The notes under the pieces: model-generated | What the model was told of the DNA's origin: nothing | What the model saw: the letters and a program-made list of their open reading frames with translations, nothing else | Database searches by the model: none | Made by a program: the position numbers and the translations under genes | Origin: Pseudomonas sp. DTU12.3 | GTDB taxonomy: Bacteria; Pseudomonadota; Gammaproteobacteria; Pseudomonadales; Pseudomonadaceae | Length of the DNA: 64,000 nt | Reading direction: 5' to 3' | NCBI RefSeq assembly: GCF_004124275.1 | Contig: NZ_CP027218.1 | Coordinates: 5,527,001-5,591,000, forward strand | Shown here: in pieces, positions 48,950 to 57,688 of the stretch | Numbering within the stretch: the stretch's first letter is position 1 | Layout of the letters: each line of letters begins with the position of its first letter

Positions 48950-50317
48950 TTATTCGAAGAGTGCGTCGAGGGCCTGTTCGAGGCGGGTCACGGCGATAAT
49001 CTGCAAGCCTGGCGGCGATTCCTTTGGCGCATTGCCCTTGGGCACGATCGCGCGTTTGAAGCCGTGCTTGGCGGCTTCCTTCAGGCGCTCCTGACCGCTT
49101 GGCACCGGACGCACTTCGCCAGACAAACCGACCTCGCCAAACACCAGCAGGTCATGCGGCAATGGCCGGTTGCGCAAGCTCGACATGACGGCGGCCATCA
49201 GCGCCAGGTCAGATGCCGTTTCCAGCACCTTCACCCCACCGACCACGTTGAGGAACACGTCCTGATCGTGGGTCGGAATCCCGCCATGGCGATGCAACAC
49301 CGCGAGCAACATCGCCAAGCGGTTCTGATCCAGGCCCAGAGTGACCCGACGTGGATTGGCCAAATGGCTGTCATCGACCAGCGCCTGCACTTCGACCAGC
49401 ATCGGCCGCGTACCTTCCCAGGTTGCCATGACCACACTGCCCGGGACTTCTTCCTGCGCGCGGGTGAGGAAAATCGCCGAAGGGTTGGAGACTTCCTTCA
49501 GGCCCTTGTCGGTCATGCCAAACACACCCAACTCGTTGACCGCGCCGAAACGGTTTTTCACCGCGCGCAGCAAACGCAGACGCCCATCGGATTCGCCTTC
49601 GAAATACAGCACGGTGTCGACCATGTGTTCGAGCACCCGGGGACCGGCGAGCGCGCCTTCCTTGGTCACATGACCGACGAGGAAAATCGCCGTGCCGCTC
49701 TGCTTGGCGTAACGCACCAGCAGCGCCGCGCTTTCACGCACCTGAGAGACGCCGCCGGGCGCCGATTGCAGTTGTTCGGTGAAGATCGTCTGGATCGAGT
49801 CGATCACCATCACCTTGGGCTTTTCCTGCCGGGCGGTGGCGATGATGGTTTCGATGCAGGTTTCGGTCATCACTCGCAGTTGATCCTGCGGCAAGCCGAG
49901 ACGGCGGGCGCGCATGGCCACTTGTTGCTGCGATTCTTCGCCGGTGACGTACAGCGCCGGCATGCTCTTGGCGAGGTTGCACAGGGTTTGCAGCAGGATT
50001 GTCGACTTGCCGATACCTGGATCGCCGCCGATCAACACCACCGAACCGTCGACCAGACCGCCGCCGAGCACGCGATCCAGTTCACTGGAAGCGGTGGAAA
50101 AGCGCGGAATTTCTTCGATGCTGACTTCGGCCAGGGTCTTGATCTGTGCCTGCTGCCCGGACCAGCCGGTACGACCGGTCGGGGCTGTAGCGCCGCCGCT
50201 TTCGATCATGGTTTCGGTCAGGGTGTTCCAGGCGCCACATTCACCACACTGGCCGGCCCACTTGGGAAACGTTGCGCCACACTCGGTGCAGCCGTACATG
50301 CGCTTGGCCTTGGCCAT
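48950..50317 (-). CDS. radA: DNA repair ATPase RadA
   Basis: 455 residues. N-terminal C4 zinc finger (CTECGATFPKWAGQCGECGAW, about 10-30), a RecA-like core with Walker A GGDPGIGKST and the RadA-specific KNRFG motif (about 250-254), and a C-terminal Lon-like domain. RadA migrates branches in recombination intermediates. Single gene in this orientation, 46 bases downstream of ankB but with its own strong start. Start at 50317 (MAKAKRMYGC). Confidence 0.98.
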   Translation of the reverse strand: MAKAKRMYGCTECGATFPKWAGQCGECGAWNTLTETMIESGGATAPTGRTGWSGQQAQIKTLAEVSIEEIPRFSTASSELDRVLGGGLVDGSVVLIGGDPGIGKSTILLQTLCNLAKSMPALYVTGEESQQQVAMRARRLGLPQDQLRVMTETCIETIIATARQEKPKVMVIDSIQTIFTEQLQSAPGGVSQVRESAALLVRYAKQSGTAIFLVGHVTKEGALAGPRVLEHMVDTVLYFEGESDGRLRLLRAVKNRFGAVNELGVFGMTDKGLKEVSNPSAIFLTRAQEEVPGSVVMATWEGTRPMLVEVQALVDDSHLANPRRVTLGLDQNRLAMLLAVLHRHGGIPTHDQDVFLNVVGGVKVLETASDLALMAAVMSSLRNRPLPHDLLVFGEVGLSGEVRPVPSGQERLKEAAKHGFKRAIVPKGNAPKESPPGLQIIAVTRLEQALDALFE

Positions 50318-50363
50318 CTCGATCCCCCGGCAAAAATCGCGATGATAACGCAGCTACCGTCGA

Positions 50364-50897
50364 TCAGCGCGGCGCAGCGGTACGGATTTCCCCGCTGGCC
50401 AGACGTGTGGCGCTGTTGCCCAGCGGATCCTCGGCATGCAGGTCGGCACCCTTGGCTTGCAGCGCATCGAGCAATTCCAGGCGCTGGAACAACCCGGCGT
50501 ACATGGCGGCCGTCTGTCCGGCACCATTACGTTGATCAGGGCTGCAATCAGTGGCCATCAGGCGTCGGGCGATTTGCAACTCACCTTTGAAGATTGCCCC
50601 CATCAGCGCGGTATTGCCGCGTTGATCCTGCGCACAGGCATCGGCGCCAGCCGCGAGCAGACGTTCCACCGCCGGCGCCTGGCCGTGATAGGCCGCCAGA
50701 ATCAATGCGGTGTAACCCTTATTGTCACGGGTATCGAGGGAGTAGCCGGATTCAATGAAAGTCTCGAGCATCGGCACGTCGCCGCGCCGGGCGGCGTCGA
50801 AATAGTAGTCCTGCAACTGGGCCTTGATCGCCTCGGGGTTCTGTTCGGCCAGCACCGCAAAGGACAGGCAGCCGAGCAGCAAGAAAACAACACGCAT
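50364..50897 (-). CDS. ankB: Periplasmic ankyrin-repeat protein AnkB-like
   Basis: 177 residues. Signal peptide MRVVFLLLGCLSFAVLA (about 1-17) then about four ankyrin repeats: YFDAARRGDVPMLETFIESG, TALILAAYHGQAPAVERLLA, TALMGAIFKGELQIARRLMA and TAAMYAGLFQRLELLDALQA. In P. aeruginosa ankB follows katB and is needed for full KatB activity and H2O2 resistance. The gene is 60 bases downstream of katB here, same strand. The repeats probably bind protein. Confidence 0.92.
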   Translation of the reverse strand: MRVVFLLLGCLSFAVLAEQNPEAIKAQLQDYYFDAARRGDVPMLETFIESGYSLDTRDNKGYTALILAAYHGQAPAVERLLAAGADACAQDQRGNTALMGAIFKGELQIARRLMATDCSPDQRNGAGQTAAMYAGLFQRLELLDALQAKGADLHAEDPLGNSATRLASGEIRTAAPR

Positions 50898-50957
50898 AAA
50901 TCACCTCCTGGAACAGAACGGGGCCTGATTCAGGCCCCGCATGGCATGGCGTCGGGA

Positions 50958-52499
50958 TCAGTCGACCAATTTCGCAGCCAACGCCTTGACCCGGCTCAGA
51001 TCACCCTTGGCCACGGCTGTCACACCGCTGCCGTATTCCGGATCAGCCTTATAAAGGAAGGACAGGATGATGTGCTTGCTCTCCTCGTCAGTGGTCGCCA
51101 GCGAGCCGCCGAAGCTGTCGATCAGGTCACGACGTTCCTTCTGGCTGAATGAGCGATACAGATCACCGGCCTGCTTGAAGTTCTGCTCCCGTGTAATTTT
51201 CGCCTGCTGAGTATTGCCAGACAGCGCCGACTGACTGTAAAGCGCACTGTTTGTTTCTTCACGCGGTTGCAAACGGCTCGGCTGATAATTGACCCCGGAG
51301 TTGCTCGCGCCGATGTTCATTGCGCCATCCTGGTTGCCGTTATTCACCGTCACCTTCGGTGCATTGATCGGCAGTTGCAGCGCGTTGGCGCCCAAGCGAT
51401 ACATTTGCGTGTCAGCGTAAGAGAACACTCGGCCTTGCAATAAACGATCTTCCGAAGGCTCGATCCCCGGCACCACATTAGCCGGCGCCATGGCCACTTG
51501 TTCGGTTTCCTGGAATACGTTTGCCGGATTTCGGTTCAAGACCATTTGTCCAACTTTTCGCTCAGGGATACCTGGCCAGATCTTGGTCGCGTCCAATGGA
51601 TCGAAATCAAACTTGGACAAATCTTGTGGTTTCAGCACTTGAATGTACAAGTCCCATTTCGGGAAATCACCTTTATTGATATGCGTAACAAGGTCACTGG
51701 TCATATGACTGTAGTCTTGACCCTGAACTTTACTTACTTCTTCAGGCGTGAGGTTTTTGATCCCTTGCAAACTTTTCCAGTGAAACTTCACGTAGTGAAC
51801 TTCACCTTTGGCGTTAACCAACTTATAGGCGTGTACGCCATTACCATCCATTTCTCGATAACTTGCTGGCGTTCCCGAGTTGGAATACAACTCGGTGAGC
51901 GTTCGAGTGGCTTCAGGCACATGGGAAAAGAAATCGAAGCGACGTGAGTCGTCGTCAAGGTTAGTCCGCGGATCTGGTTTAAAGGCATGCACCATATCCG
52001 GAAACTTGATTGCATCACGGATGAAAAAGGTCGGAAAGTTATTCCCAACCAGATCCCAATTGCCATCGGCGGTGTAGAACTTGGTGGCAAAGCCACGAGG
52101 ATCGCGCAAGGTTTCCGGGGAGTGGTTGCCATGCACCACGACGGAAAACCGTACGAAGACCGGCGTCGCCTGGCCGGCGGCAAATACCTTGGCCTTGCTC
52201 AGGTCGCTGAGATCGTTGGTCACGGTGAAGGTGCCATGCGCACCGGTACCGCGGGCATGCACCACGCGCTCGGGAATGCGTTCACGATCGAAACGCTGCA
52301 GCTTCTGGATCAGTTGCACATCCTGCAGCAGCACCGGGCCATTGGCGCCGGCGGTTTGCGAGTTCTGGTTGTCACCGACCGCTGCGCCGTTATCGCGCGT
52401 CAGCGGCGCGGCATTCACGGACAACGTCAGCAGGCTGGCGGTGAGTACGCCGAGGGTACGGCGATGGGGAAAAGCCCCTATGCCAAGCGATGAAGTCAT
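50958..52499 (-). CDS. katB: Periplasmic catalase KatB
   Basis: 513-residue clade-type heme catalase. Signal peptide (about 1-31, ending LLTLSVNA). The catalytic His is in RVVHARGTGAHGTF (about 78), Asn in LVGNNFPTFFIRDA, and the heme-ligand Tyr in RVFSYADTQMYRLG (about 365). It decomposes H2O2 at the periplasmic side and works with AnkB. AGAGGAA precedes the ATG. The middle (51601-51840) is much lower in GC than the flanks, about 42 percent by hand count. The upstream 286 bases to mscL are AT-rich and may hold an OxyR site, not identified. Confidence 0.95.
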   Translation of the reverse strand: MTSSLGIGAFPHRRTLGVLTASLLTLSVNAAPLTRDNGAAVGDNQNSQTAGANGPVLLQDVQLIQKLQRFDRERIPERVVHARGTGAHGTFTVTNDLSDLSKAKVFAAGQATPVFVRFSVVVHGNHSPETLRDPRGFATKFYTADGNWDLVGNNFPTFFIRDAIKFPDMVHAFKPDPRTNLDDDSRRFDFFSHVPEATRTLTELYSNSGTPASYREMDGNGVHAYKLVNAKGEVHYVKFHWKSLQGIKNLTPEEVSKVQGQDYSHMTSDLVTHINKGDFPKWDLYIQVLKPQDLSKFDFDPLDATKIWPGIPERKVGQMVLNRNPANVFQETEQVAMAPANVVPGIEPSEDRLLQGRVFSYADTQMYRLGANALQLPINAPKVTVNNGNQDGAMNIGASNSGVNYQPSRLQPREETNSALYSQSALSGNTQQAKITREQNFKQAGDLYRSFSQKERRDLIDSFGGSLATTDEESKHIILSFLYKADPEYGSGVTAVAKGDLSRVKALAAKLVD

Positions 52500-52785
52500 A
52501 TCAGGTTCCTCTGGTTTTTTTGGGCGCATCCTGGTGCGCCAACCAGAGGCTAGAGGGCGTAGCGCTGGAACCTAAATAGAATCTTCACAAGTTCACCATT
52601 AAGAAAAATAGCTTCCTGATCAGCGAGTTAAGGCGTATTTCGCGCGCGATTAGTGGCACTTTGCAAACTATTTACCGATTAATGTGTCGATAAAAACGGG
52701 TATTGTAAGAAGGTGTTTCGCGCAGGACGCGTTTTGCTGATTTACACTGCGTACACCAACCTCATCTGTAACAAGGAAATAACCT

Positions 52786-53199
52786 ATGGGCGTGCTAAGT
52801 GAGTTCAAGGCCTTCGCGGTCAAAGGCAATGTGGTCGACATGGCCGTCGGTATCATCATCGGTGCGGCCTTCGGCAAGATTGTTTCGTCGTTTGTCGGCG
52901 ACGTCATCATGCCGCCAATCGGCCTGCTGATCGGAGGTGTGGACTTCAGTGACCTGGCGATTACGCTGAAAGCTGCCGAGGGCAGCACCCCTGCGGTCGT
53001 CATGGCGTACGGTAAGTTTCTCCAGACGATTCTGGACTTCGTGATCGTCGCCTTCGCGATTTTCATGGGTGTCAAAGCCATCAACCGCCTGAAGCGTGAA
53101 GAGGCCGTGGCCCCTACTCTGCCGCCGGTTCCGACCAAAGAAGAGGAACTGCTGGGCGAGATCCGCGACTTGCTCAAGGCGCAGAACAACCGCCCCTGA
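52786..53199 (+). CDS. mscL: Large-conductance mechanosensitive channel MscL
   Basis: 137 residues with two membrane helices (about 15-45 and 72-97). [20 protein letters not shown] then [13 protein letters not shown] and the C-terminal helix [17 protein letters not shown] are diagnostic. A pentameric pore opened by membrane tension that vents solutes on osmotic downshock. AAGGAAA precedes the ATG. Single gene, convergent with fprA. Confidence 0.98.
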   Translation: MGVLSEFKAFAVKGNVVDMAVGIIIGAAFGKIVSSFVGDVIMPPIGLLIGGVDFSDLAITLKAAEGSTPAVVMAYGKFLQTILDFVIVAFAIFMGVKAINRLKREEAVAPTLPPVPTKEEELLGEIRDLLKAQNNRP

Positions 53200-53218
53200 A
53201 CAGGCGGCGCAAAACAAA

Positions 53219-53246
53219 ACGGCACCTGCGAGGTGCCGTTTTTTTT
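53219..53246. terminator. Bidirectional terminator, mscL / fprA
   Basis: Stem ACGGCACCT / AGGTGCCGT with a 3-base loop. T tracts occur on both strands (TTTTTTTT for mscL, TTTTGTTTTG for fprA). The plus-strand T tract runs into the fprA stop codon. Confidence 0.92.
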
Positions 53247-54021
53247 ACCAGTAGTTTTCCACCGCTACCTGGCCGGGCCTGCGGGTCAGGCTCAGGCTCA
53301 TACCGCGATGTTTGAGCAGGGCGCGGGTGTCGTCGATCATTTGCGGATTGCCGCACAGCATGACCCGTGAATGCTCGGGCGAAAGCTCTACACCGGCCTT
53401 GCGCTCCAGCTCACCGCTTTCGATCAGTTGGGTGATACGCCCATTCAGCGCGCCAGGATGCTCCTCACGCGTTACCGTCGCGATGAACTGCAATTTGTGC
53501 GCGTGCTCTTGCAGATAATCCCGTTGCGTCAGTTCGGCAATCAACGATTGATAAGCCAGCTCCCGCGCCTCGCGCACGCTGTAGACGAGAATGATGCGCT
53601 CAAATTTTTCCCAGACCTCGAAGTCCTGCAGAATCGATAGAAACGGCGCCACCCCGGTGCCCGTCGATAACATCCACAGGTCGCGGCCATCAATGAAACG
53701 ATCCAGGGTCAGATAACCAAAGGCCTGACGCTCCACCAGCAAGGTGTCGCCCACCTGCAGTCGGCTGAGCTCGCTGGTGAATTCGCCTCCGGGGACTACG
53801 ATGGAAAAGAACTCGAGAAACTCATCGAACGGCGACGACACCATCGAATAGGCCCGCCACACCGTGCTGCCATCTGCCTTGGTCACCCCGAGTCGGGCGA
53901 ACTGGCCCGCACGAAACCTGAACCCGGCATCCCGGGTGGTACGCAGCGTGAACAGATTGGCCGTAACCGGCTGGACATCAAGCAAGGTCTGTCGGGTGAA
54001 CTTCTCAGTGCTGGCAGTCAT
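53245..54021 (-). CDS. fpr: Ferredoxin-NADP reductase FprA
   Basis: 258 residues. FAD-binding domain with RAYSMVSSP (about 51-59), NADP domain with TGTGVAPFLSIL (about 117-128) and the C-terminal AVENYW. It transfers electrons between NADPH and ferredoxin or flavodoxin and takes part in oxidative stress defence. GGAGTGCC precedes the ATG. It is divergent from a LuxR gene. Confidence 0.96.
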   Translation of the reverse strand: MTASTEKFTRQTLLDVQPVTANLFTLRTTRDAGFRFRAGQFARLGVTKADGSTVWRAYSMVSSPFDEFLEFFSIVVPGGEFTSELSRLQVGDTLLVERQAFGYLTLDRFIDGRDLWMLSTGTGVAPFLSILQDFEVWEKFERIILVYSVREARELAYQSLIAELTQRDYLQEHAHKLQFIATVTREEHPGALNGRITQLIESGELERKAGVELSPEHSRVMLCGNPQMIDDTRALLKHRGMSLSLTRRPGQVAVENYW

Positions 54022-54346
54022 GAGGCACTCCATCGAACGGATAGCCGCAGTTTCGCGCAATCCTCTGCGATTAAACACCGGTGGTTTGTAATGGTATTAG
54101 CACTAAGCTCGCGCAAACAAGATCTCAACGCATTCTCAAACGTGTAAGCCCTGAGTATCACTTTTCGTTTAGATGCTATCCCCAATATAAAAACCGCGAG
54201 CACTAATATCTTTTTTTGAAAATAACACCATGTTCCAAGAGCGAAATATTCCAGAACACTTTGTAAGAAACGTCCTACACTTCGTTTTCGTGCTGATCCA
54301 CTGGATCCAAAAAGCACCCCCGCGAAGTACTCATGGAGAGTTTGTG
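54022..54346. other. Intergenic region, divergent fprA / luxR solo
   Basis: 325 bases between divergent genes. The half next to the luxR gene is AT-rich (54160-54240). I see no lux-box-like palindrome and no repeat. No convincing frame of its own is present, although the luxR frame is open from 54230. Confidence 0.6.
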
Positions 54347-55060
54347 ATGGAAATGTGGAAGGAGTCGCAGTTAAAGCAACTGACTTTCGCAAGGGAAATA
54401 GACGTCGCTTATCCAATCCTGCTGAGATTTGCCGAGAATATTGGATTCAGTTTTTGCGCTATCTATTTGACATCAAACAATCGGAATGCCGATTTTAATG
54501 CCTTGCAAATCAATAACTATCCCAAGCAGTTCAGTCAGCAATATGAAAAGGAGCGTTACAGTAAAGTTGATCCGGCAATAGCACATTGCAACCACTCAAT
54601 GTTGCCGATCGTCTGGAGCGAGAACCTGTTTTCGTCTACCCCGCAATTATGGCAAGCCCAGCAGGAATATGGCTTGCGCCATGGCTGGTCGCAGTCATTC
54701 CTGCATGAAGAGAGCGGCTTGTGCAGCATTATCAGCCTGGCCAGAGAACATGGCCCGTTGAGCCCGCTTGAGCTGTACGAGCATTTTGGCTACATGTTTT
54801 ACGCGACCAGTCATTTGAGCGAACTGTTCGCCAAAACTCTGCCCAAAGCGGCGCTCAAGGCCGCGCAACCACACCTGTCGCCGCGAGAGCTCGAGGTGTT
54901 GAAACTCTCAGCTGTCGCCAAGACCGCTTATGAAATCTCCAGAATCCTGTTCCTGAGCGAGCGAACCGTGAATTATCACGTGCAAAACGTGATTCTGAAG
55001 CTCAACGTCTGCAATAAGATTTCTGCCGTCATTGCCGCCGCTCGAATCGGCATTATCTGA
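54347..55060 (+). CDS. ppoR: LuxR-type orphan (solo) quorum-sensing regulator
   Basis: 237 residues. N-terminal autoinducer-binding domain (about 18-160) and C-terminal LuxR helix-turn-helix (about 172-235: LSPRELEVLKLSAVAKTAYE, FLSERTVNYHV). No luxI-like synthase gene is near, so it is a solo. In the binding pocket, conserved positions read YPKQFSQQYEKERY and KVDPAI: the usual Trp57 is Phe, while Tyr61, Asp70 and Trp85 are kept. GGAGAG before the ATG at 54347 supports this start. Position next to fpr and mscL matches, from memory, the P. putida solo PpoR, which binds acyl-homoserine lactones. Confidence 0.85.
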   Translation: MEMWKESQLKQLTFAREIDVAYPILLRFAENIGFSFCAIYLTSNNRNADFNALQINNYPKQFSQQYEKERYSKVDPAIAHCNHSMLPIVWSENLFSSTPQLWQAQQEYGLRHGWSQSFLHEESGLCSIISLAREHGPLSPLELYEHFGYMFYATSHLSELFAKTLPKAALKAAQPHLSPRELEVLKLSAVAKTAYEISRILFLSERTVNYHVQNVILKLNVCNKISAVIAAARIGII

Positions 55061-55233
55061 CGAGAGATCCCCGCCACGACGAAAACCTGCGGGTATTCCA
55101 AAGGAAAAAAAAGTACCATTTGCGACCTTCCTGAGTGATGACGCCAGACTGCGCGTCGCATTGCACTCGGACGGTTCCGCCGCACGCTACCCTGGGCCGC
55201 GGGACACCCGTTGATTACCCAGAGTCCCGCCCC

Positions 55234-56358
55234 ATGCCTTTGCTCGACACCCCCTTCGCCCAACTCGATCTGATCCGCCAGCCCGAGCAGCAGAATGAAC
55301 CGCTGCAAGCCTTCGACGCGGCTGACGAATACCTGCTCAATCATCTTGCCGCGCAACAGCCAGCAGCGAACACGCGGGTGTTGGTGCTCAATGACAGCTT
55401 CGGCGCGCTGGCTGCGAGCCTCTTGGGCAAAGTCGAGGTGAGCAGCAGCGGTGACTCGTTTCTAGGCTTTCAAGGGCTGGAAAAGAATTTGCTGCGCAAT
55501 GGCCAGGCATTCGACGCGATTCGCGCAACCCCGGCCAGCGAGCCGTTGGTCGGCCCGTTCGACCGCGTACTGATCCGCGTACCGAAAACCCTGGCCCTGC
55601 TCGAAGAACAACTGATCCGCCTGCAAGGGCAACTGGCGCCAGGCGCTGAAGTCGTTGCCGCGGCGATGGTCAAACACCTGCCACGCGCTGCCGGTGATTT
55701 GCTGGAGCGTTACATCGGCCCGGTACATGCCTCGCTGGCCGTGAAGAAAGCTCGACTGTTGATAGCCACACCGGAGGCAAAAGCCCCGGCGGTCTCGCCC
55801 TACCCGTCGCGCTATCGTCTTGATGAACCGGCGATCGAACTGCTCAACCACGCCAATGTGTTTTGCCGTGAAGGCCTCGACATCGGTACTCGCGCCTTTC
55901 TGCCCCACCTGCCACAAAACCTCGGTAGTGCGCGGGTGGCCGACCTTGGCTGCGGTAATGGCGTGTTGGCGATTGCCAGCGCCCTGCGCAACCCGGACGC
56001 GCATTACACGCTGGTCGACGAGTCGTACATGGCGGTGCAATCGGCCGCTGAAAACTGGCGCGCGACGTTGGGTGATCGCGAGGTCGTAGTGCGTGCAGGC
56101 GATGGTCTGGCCGGGCAGGAGGCACAATCACTGGACGTGGTGCTGTGCAATCCGCCCTTCCATCAGCAGCAGGTGGTCGGCGACTTCCTCGCCTGGCGCA
56201 TGTTCCAGCAAGCGCGTGAGGCTCTGGTGGTGGGTGGCGCGTTGTACATCGTCGGCAACCGTCACTTGGGTTATCACAGCAAACTGGCGCGCCTGTTCCG
56301 GGGCGTTGAGCAAGTCGCGGCCACGCCGAAGTTCGTGATTCTCAAAGCACGCAAATAA
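55234..56358 (+). CDS. rlmG: 23S rRNA m2G1835 methyltransferase RlmG
   Basis: 374 residues. Two tandem methyltransferase-like domains. The C-terminal catalytic domain (about 190-372) has the SAM motif VADLGCGNGVLAIAS and the NPPF motif (NPPFHQQQ, about 306). It methylates G1835 of 23S rRNA. The N-terminal domain is a degenerate relative (VLVLNDSFGALAA), as in RsmC. Length is usual for RlmG (about 375). Neighbour of the fpr/luxR genes as in other pseudomonads. Confidence 0.93.
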   Translation: MPLLDTPFAQLDLIRQPEQQNEPLQAFDAADEYLLNHLAAQQPAANTRVLVLNDSFGALAASLLGKVEVSSSGDSFLGFQGLEKNLLRNGQAFDAIRATPASEPLVGPFDRVLIRVPKTLALLEEQLIRLQGQLAPGAEVVAAAMVKHLPRAAGDLLERYIGPVHASLAVKKARLLIATPEAKAPAVSPYPSRYRLDEPAIELLNHANVFCREGLDIGTRAFLPHLPQNLGSARVADLGCGNGVLAIASALRNPDAHYTLVDESYMAVQSAAENWRATLGDREVVVRAGDGLAGQEAQSLDVVLCNPPFHQQQVVGDFLAWRMFQQAREALVVGGALYIVGNRHLGYHSKLARLFRGVEQVAATPKFVILKARK

Positions 56359-56368
56359 TCTTCAGGGC

Positions 56369-56394
56369 AAAAAAAACCCTCCGTGAAGAGGGTT
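56369..56394 (-). terminator. Rho-independent terminator of the cio operon
   Basis: On the minus strand AACCCTC-TTCACG-GAGGGTT is followed by eight T. It lies 43 bases beyond the stop of the last cio gene and 10 bases from the rlmG stop. Confidence 0.92.
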
Positions 56395-56436
56395 ACAAAC
56401 CGTACCCGAAGGCGCCGGGACGGGGATGATTCAGAT

Positions 56437-56604
56437 TCAGTGCGTGGTCAGGCCTGCCGCACTCATGAACAGGCGCATCAGGCTGGCGGCGATAAACAGC
56501 ACGCCAACACTGCCGACCCAGATCAGGGCCAGCCAGCCGAGCCGCTGCCACAGCGGCTTTTTTTCGGCTTGTTTAATCTCATGAAGGGAATGTTTGCTGG
56601 ACAT
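56437..56604 (-). CDS. DUF2474 small membrane subunit, CioZ-like
   Basis: 55 residues: MSSKHSLHEIKQAEKKPLWQ then one membrane helix (LGWLALIWVGSVGVLFIAA). This is the DUF2474 type: a CydX-like third subunit coded after cioB in many proteobacteria. GAGG about 9 bases upstream favours the ATG at 56604. It ends the cioA-cioB-cioZ operon. Confidence 0.88.
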   Translation of the reverse strand: MSSKHSLHEIKQAEKKPLWQRLGWLALIWVGSVGVLFIAASLMRLFMSAAGLTTH

Positions 56605-56649
56605 TGTTTCGATCCTCATCAGTCAGATCGATGGCGCCGTTGCCGACGC

Positions 56650-56676
56650 CATCGCGGGCAAGCCCGCTCCCACAGG
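56650..56676. repeat. Single REP arm between cioB and the DUF2474 gene
   Basis: One arm ATCGCGGGCAAGCCCGCTCC followed by CACAGG, changed at the centre (GCGGGCAAGCCCGC, itself a perfect hairpin). It sits inside an operon, in the 73 bases between cioB and the downstream small gene, where it could reduce or stabilise downstream expression. Confidence 0.88.
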
Positions 56677-56677
56677 T

Positions 56678-57685
56678 TTAGTGATAACCGTCTTCATGGG
56701 TGACCTTGCCGCGGAACACGTAGTAGCTCCAGAAGGTGTAACCCAGGATGAACGGGATGATGAAGAGCGTGCCCACCAGCATGAAGCCCTGGCTTTGCGG
56801 CGGTGCGGCAGCGTCCCAGATCGAGATCGACGGCGGCACGATGTTCGGCCACAGGCTGATGCCCAGACCGCTGTAGCCGAGGAAGATCAGCACCAGGGTC
56901 AGCAGGAACGGCATGTAGTTGGCATTGCGTGCCACCGCGCGGATCAGGCCGTACATCGTCACCAGCACCAGAATCGGCACCGGCATGAACCAGAACAGGT
57001 TGGGCATGCTGAACCAGCGCGAGGCAATTTCCGGATGCGCCAGTGGCGTCCACAGACTGACGACACCGATCACCGCCAGCAACACGAACGCCAGAGGCCG
57101 GGCCAGATTGTGCATCTGCTCTTGCAGCTTGCCTTCGGTCTTCATGATCAGCCAGGTGCAGCCGAGCAAGGCATACGCCACCACCAGCGCGGCGCCGCAG
57201 AACAGTGTGAACGGTGTCAGCCAGTCGAGTGAACCGCCGGCGAACTGCCGATTGACCACCGGCAAGCCATCGATAAATGCACCCAGTGCCACGCCCTGGA
57301 AGAACGTCGCCGCCACCGAGCCGCCGATAAACGCCTTGTCCCACAGATGACGTTTGTCGTCCTTGGCCTTGAAGCGGAACTCGAACGCCACACCCCGGAA
57401 AATCAAACCGATCAGCATGAAGATCAGCGGCAGGTACAGCGCCGACAACACCACCGAATACGCCAGCGGGAACGCGCCGAACAACGCCGCGCCGCCCAGC
57501 ACCAGCCAGGTTTCGTTGCCGTCCCAGACCGGGGCGACGGTGTTCATCATCACGTCACGATCGACCTTGCCCGGGATGAACGGAAAGAGAATCCCGATCC
57601 CCAGGTCGAAGCCGTCCATGACCACGTACATCATGATGCCGAAGATGATGATCACGGCCCAGATCAGCGGAAGATCAATACCCAT
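56678..57685 (-). CDS. cioB: Cyanide-insensitive terminal oxidase subunit II, CioB
   Basis: 335 residues, about eight or nine helices. MGIDLPLIWAVIIIFGIMMY, then VVMDGFDLGIG, and DGNETWLVLGGAALFGAFP are CydB/CioB signatures. With CioA it forms the bd-type quinol oxidase that resists cyanide. It starts 3 bases after the cioA stop, so coupled translation. Confidence 0.96.
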   Translation of the reverse strand: MGIDLPLIWAVIIIFGIMMYVVMDGFDLGIGILFPFIPGKVDRDVMMNTVAPVWDGNETWLVLGGAALFGAFPLAYSVVLSALYLPLIFMLIGLIFRGVAFEFRFKAKDDKRHLWDKAFIGGSVAATFFQGVALGAFIDGLPVVNRQFAGGSLDWLTPFTLFCGAALVVAYALLGCTWLIMKTEGKLQEQMHNLARPLAFVLLAVIGVVSLWTPLAHPEIASRWFSMPNLFWFMPVPILVLVTMYGLIRAVARNANYMPFLLTLVLIFLGYSGLGISLWPNIVPPSISIWDAAAPPQSQGFMLVGTLFIIPFILGYTFWSYYVFRGKVTHEDGYH

Positions 57686-57688
57686 GAG

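Noticed and set aside
52500-52785. Possible OxyR site upstream of katB
   Set aside because: AT-rich tetranucleotides at 11-base spacing are present near 52576-52620, but matches to the ATAG-N7-CTAT pattern are too weak to claim.
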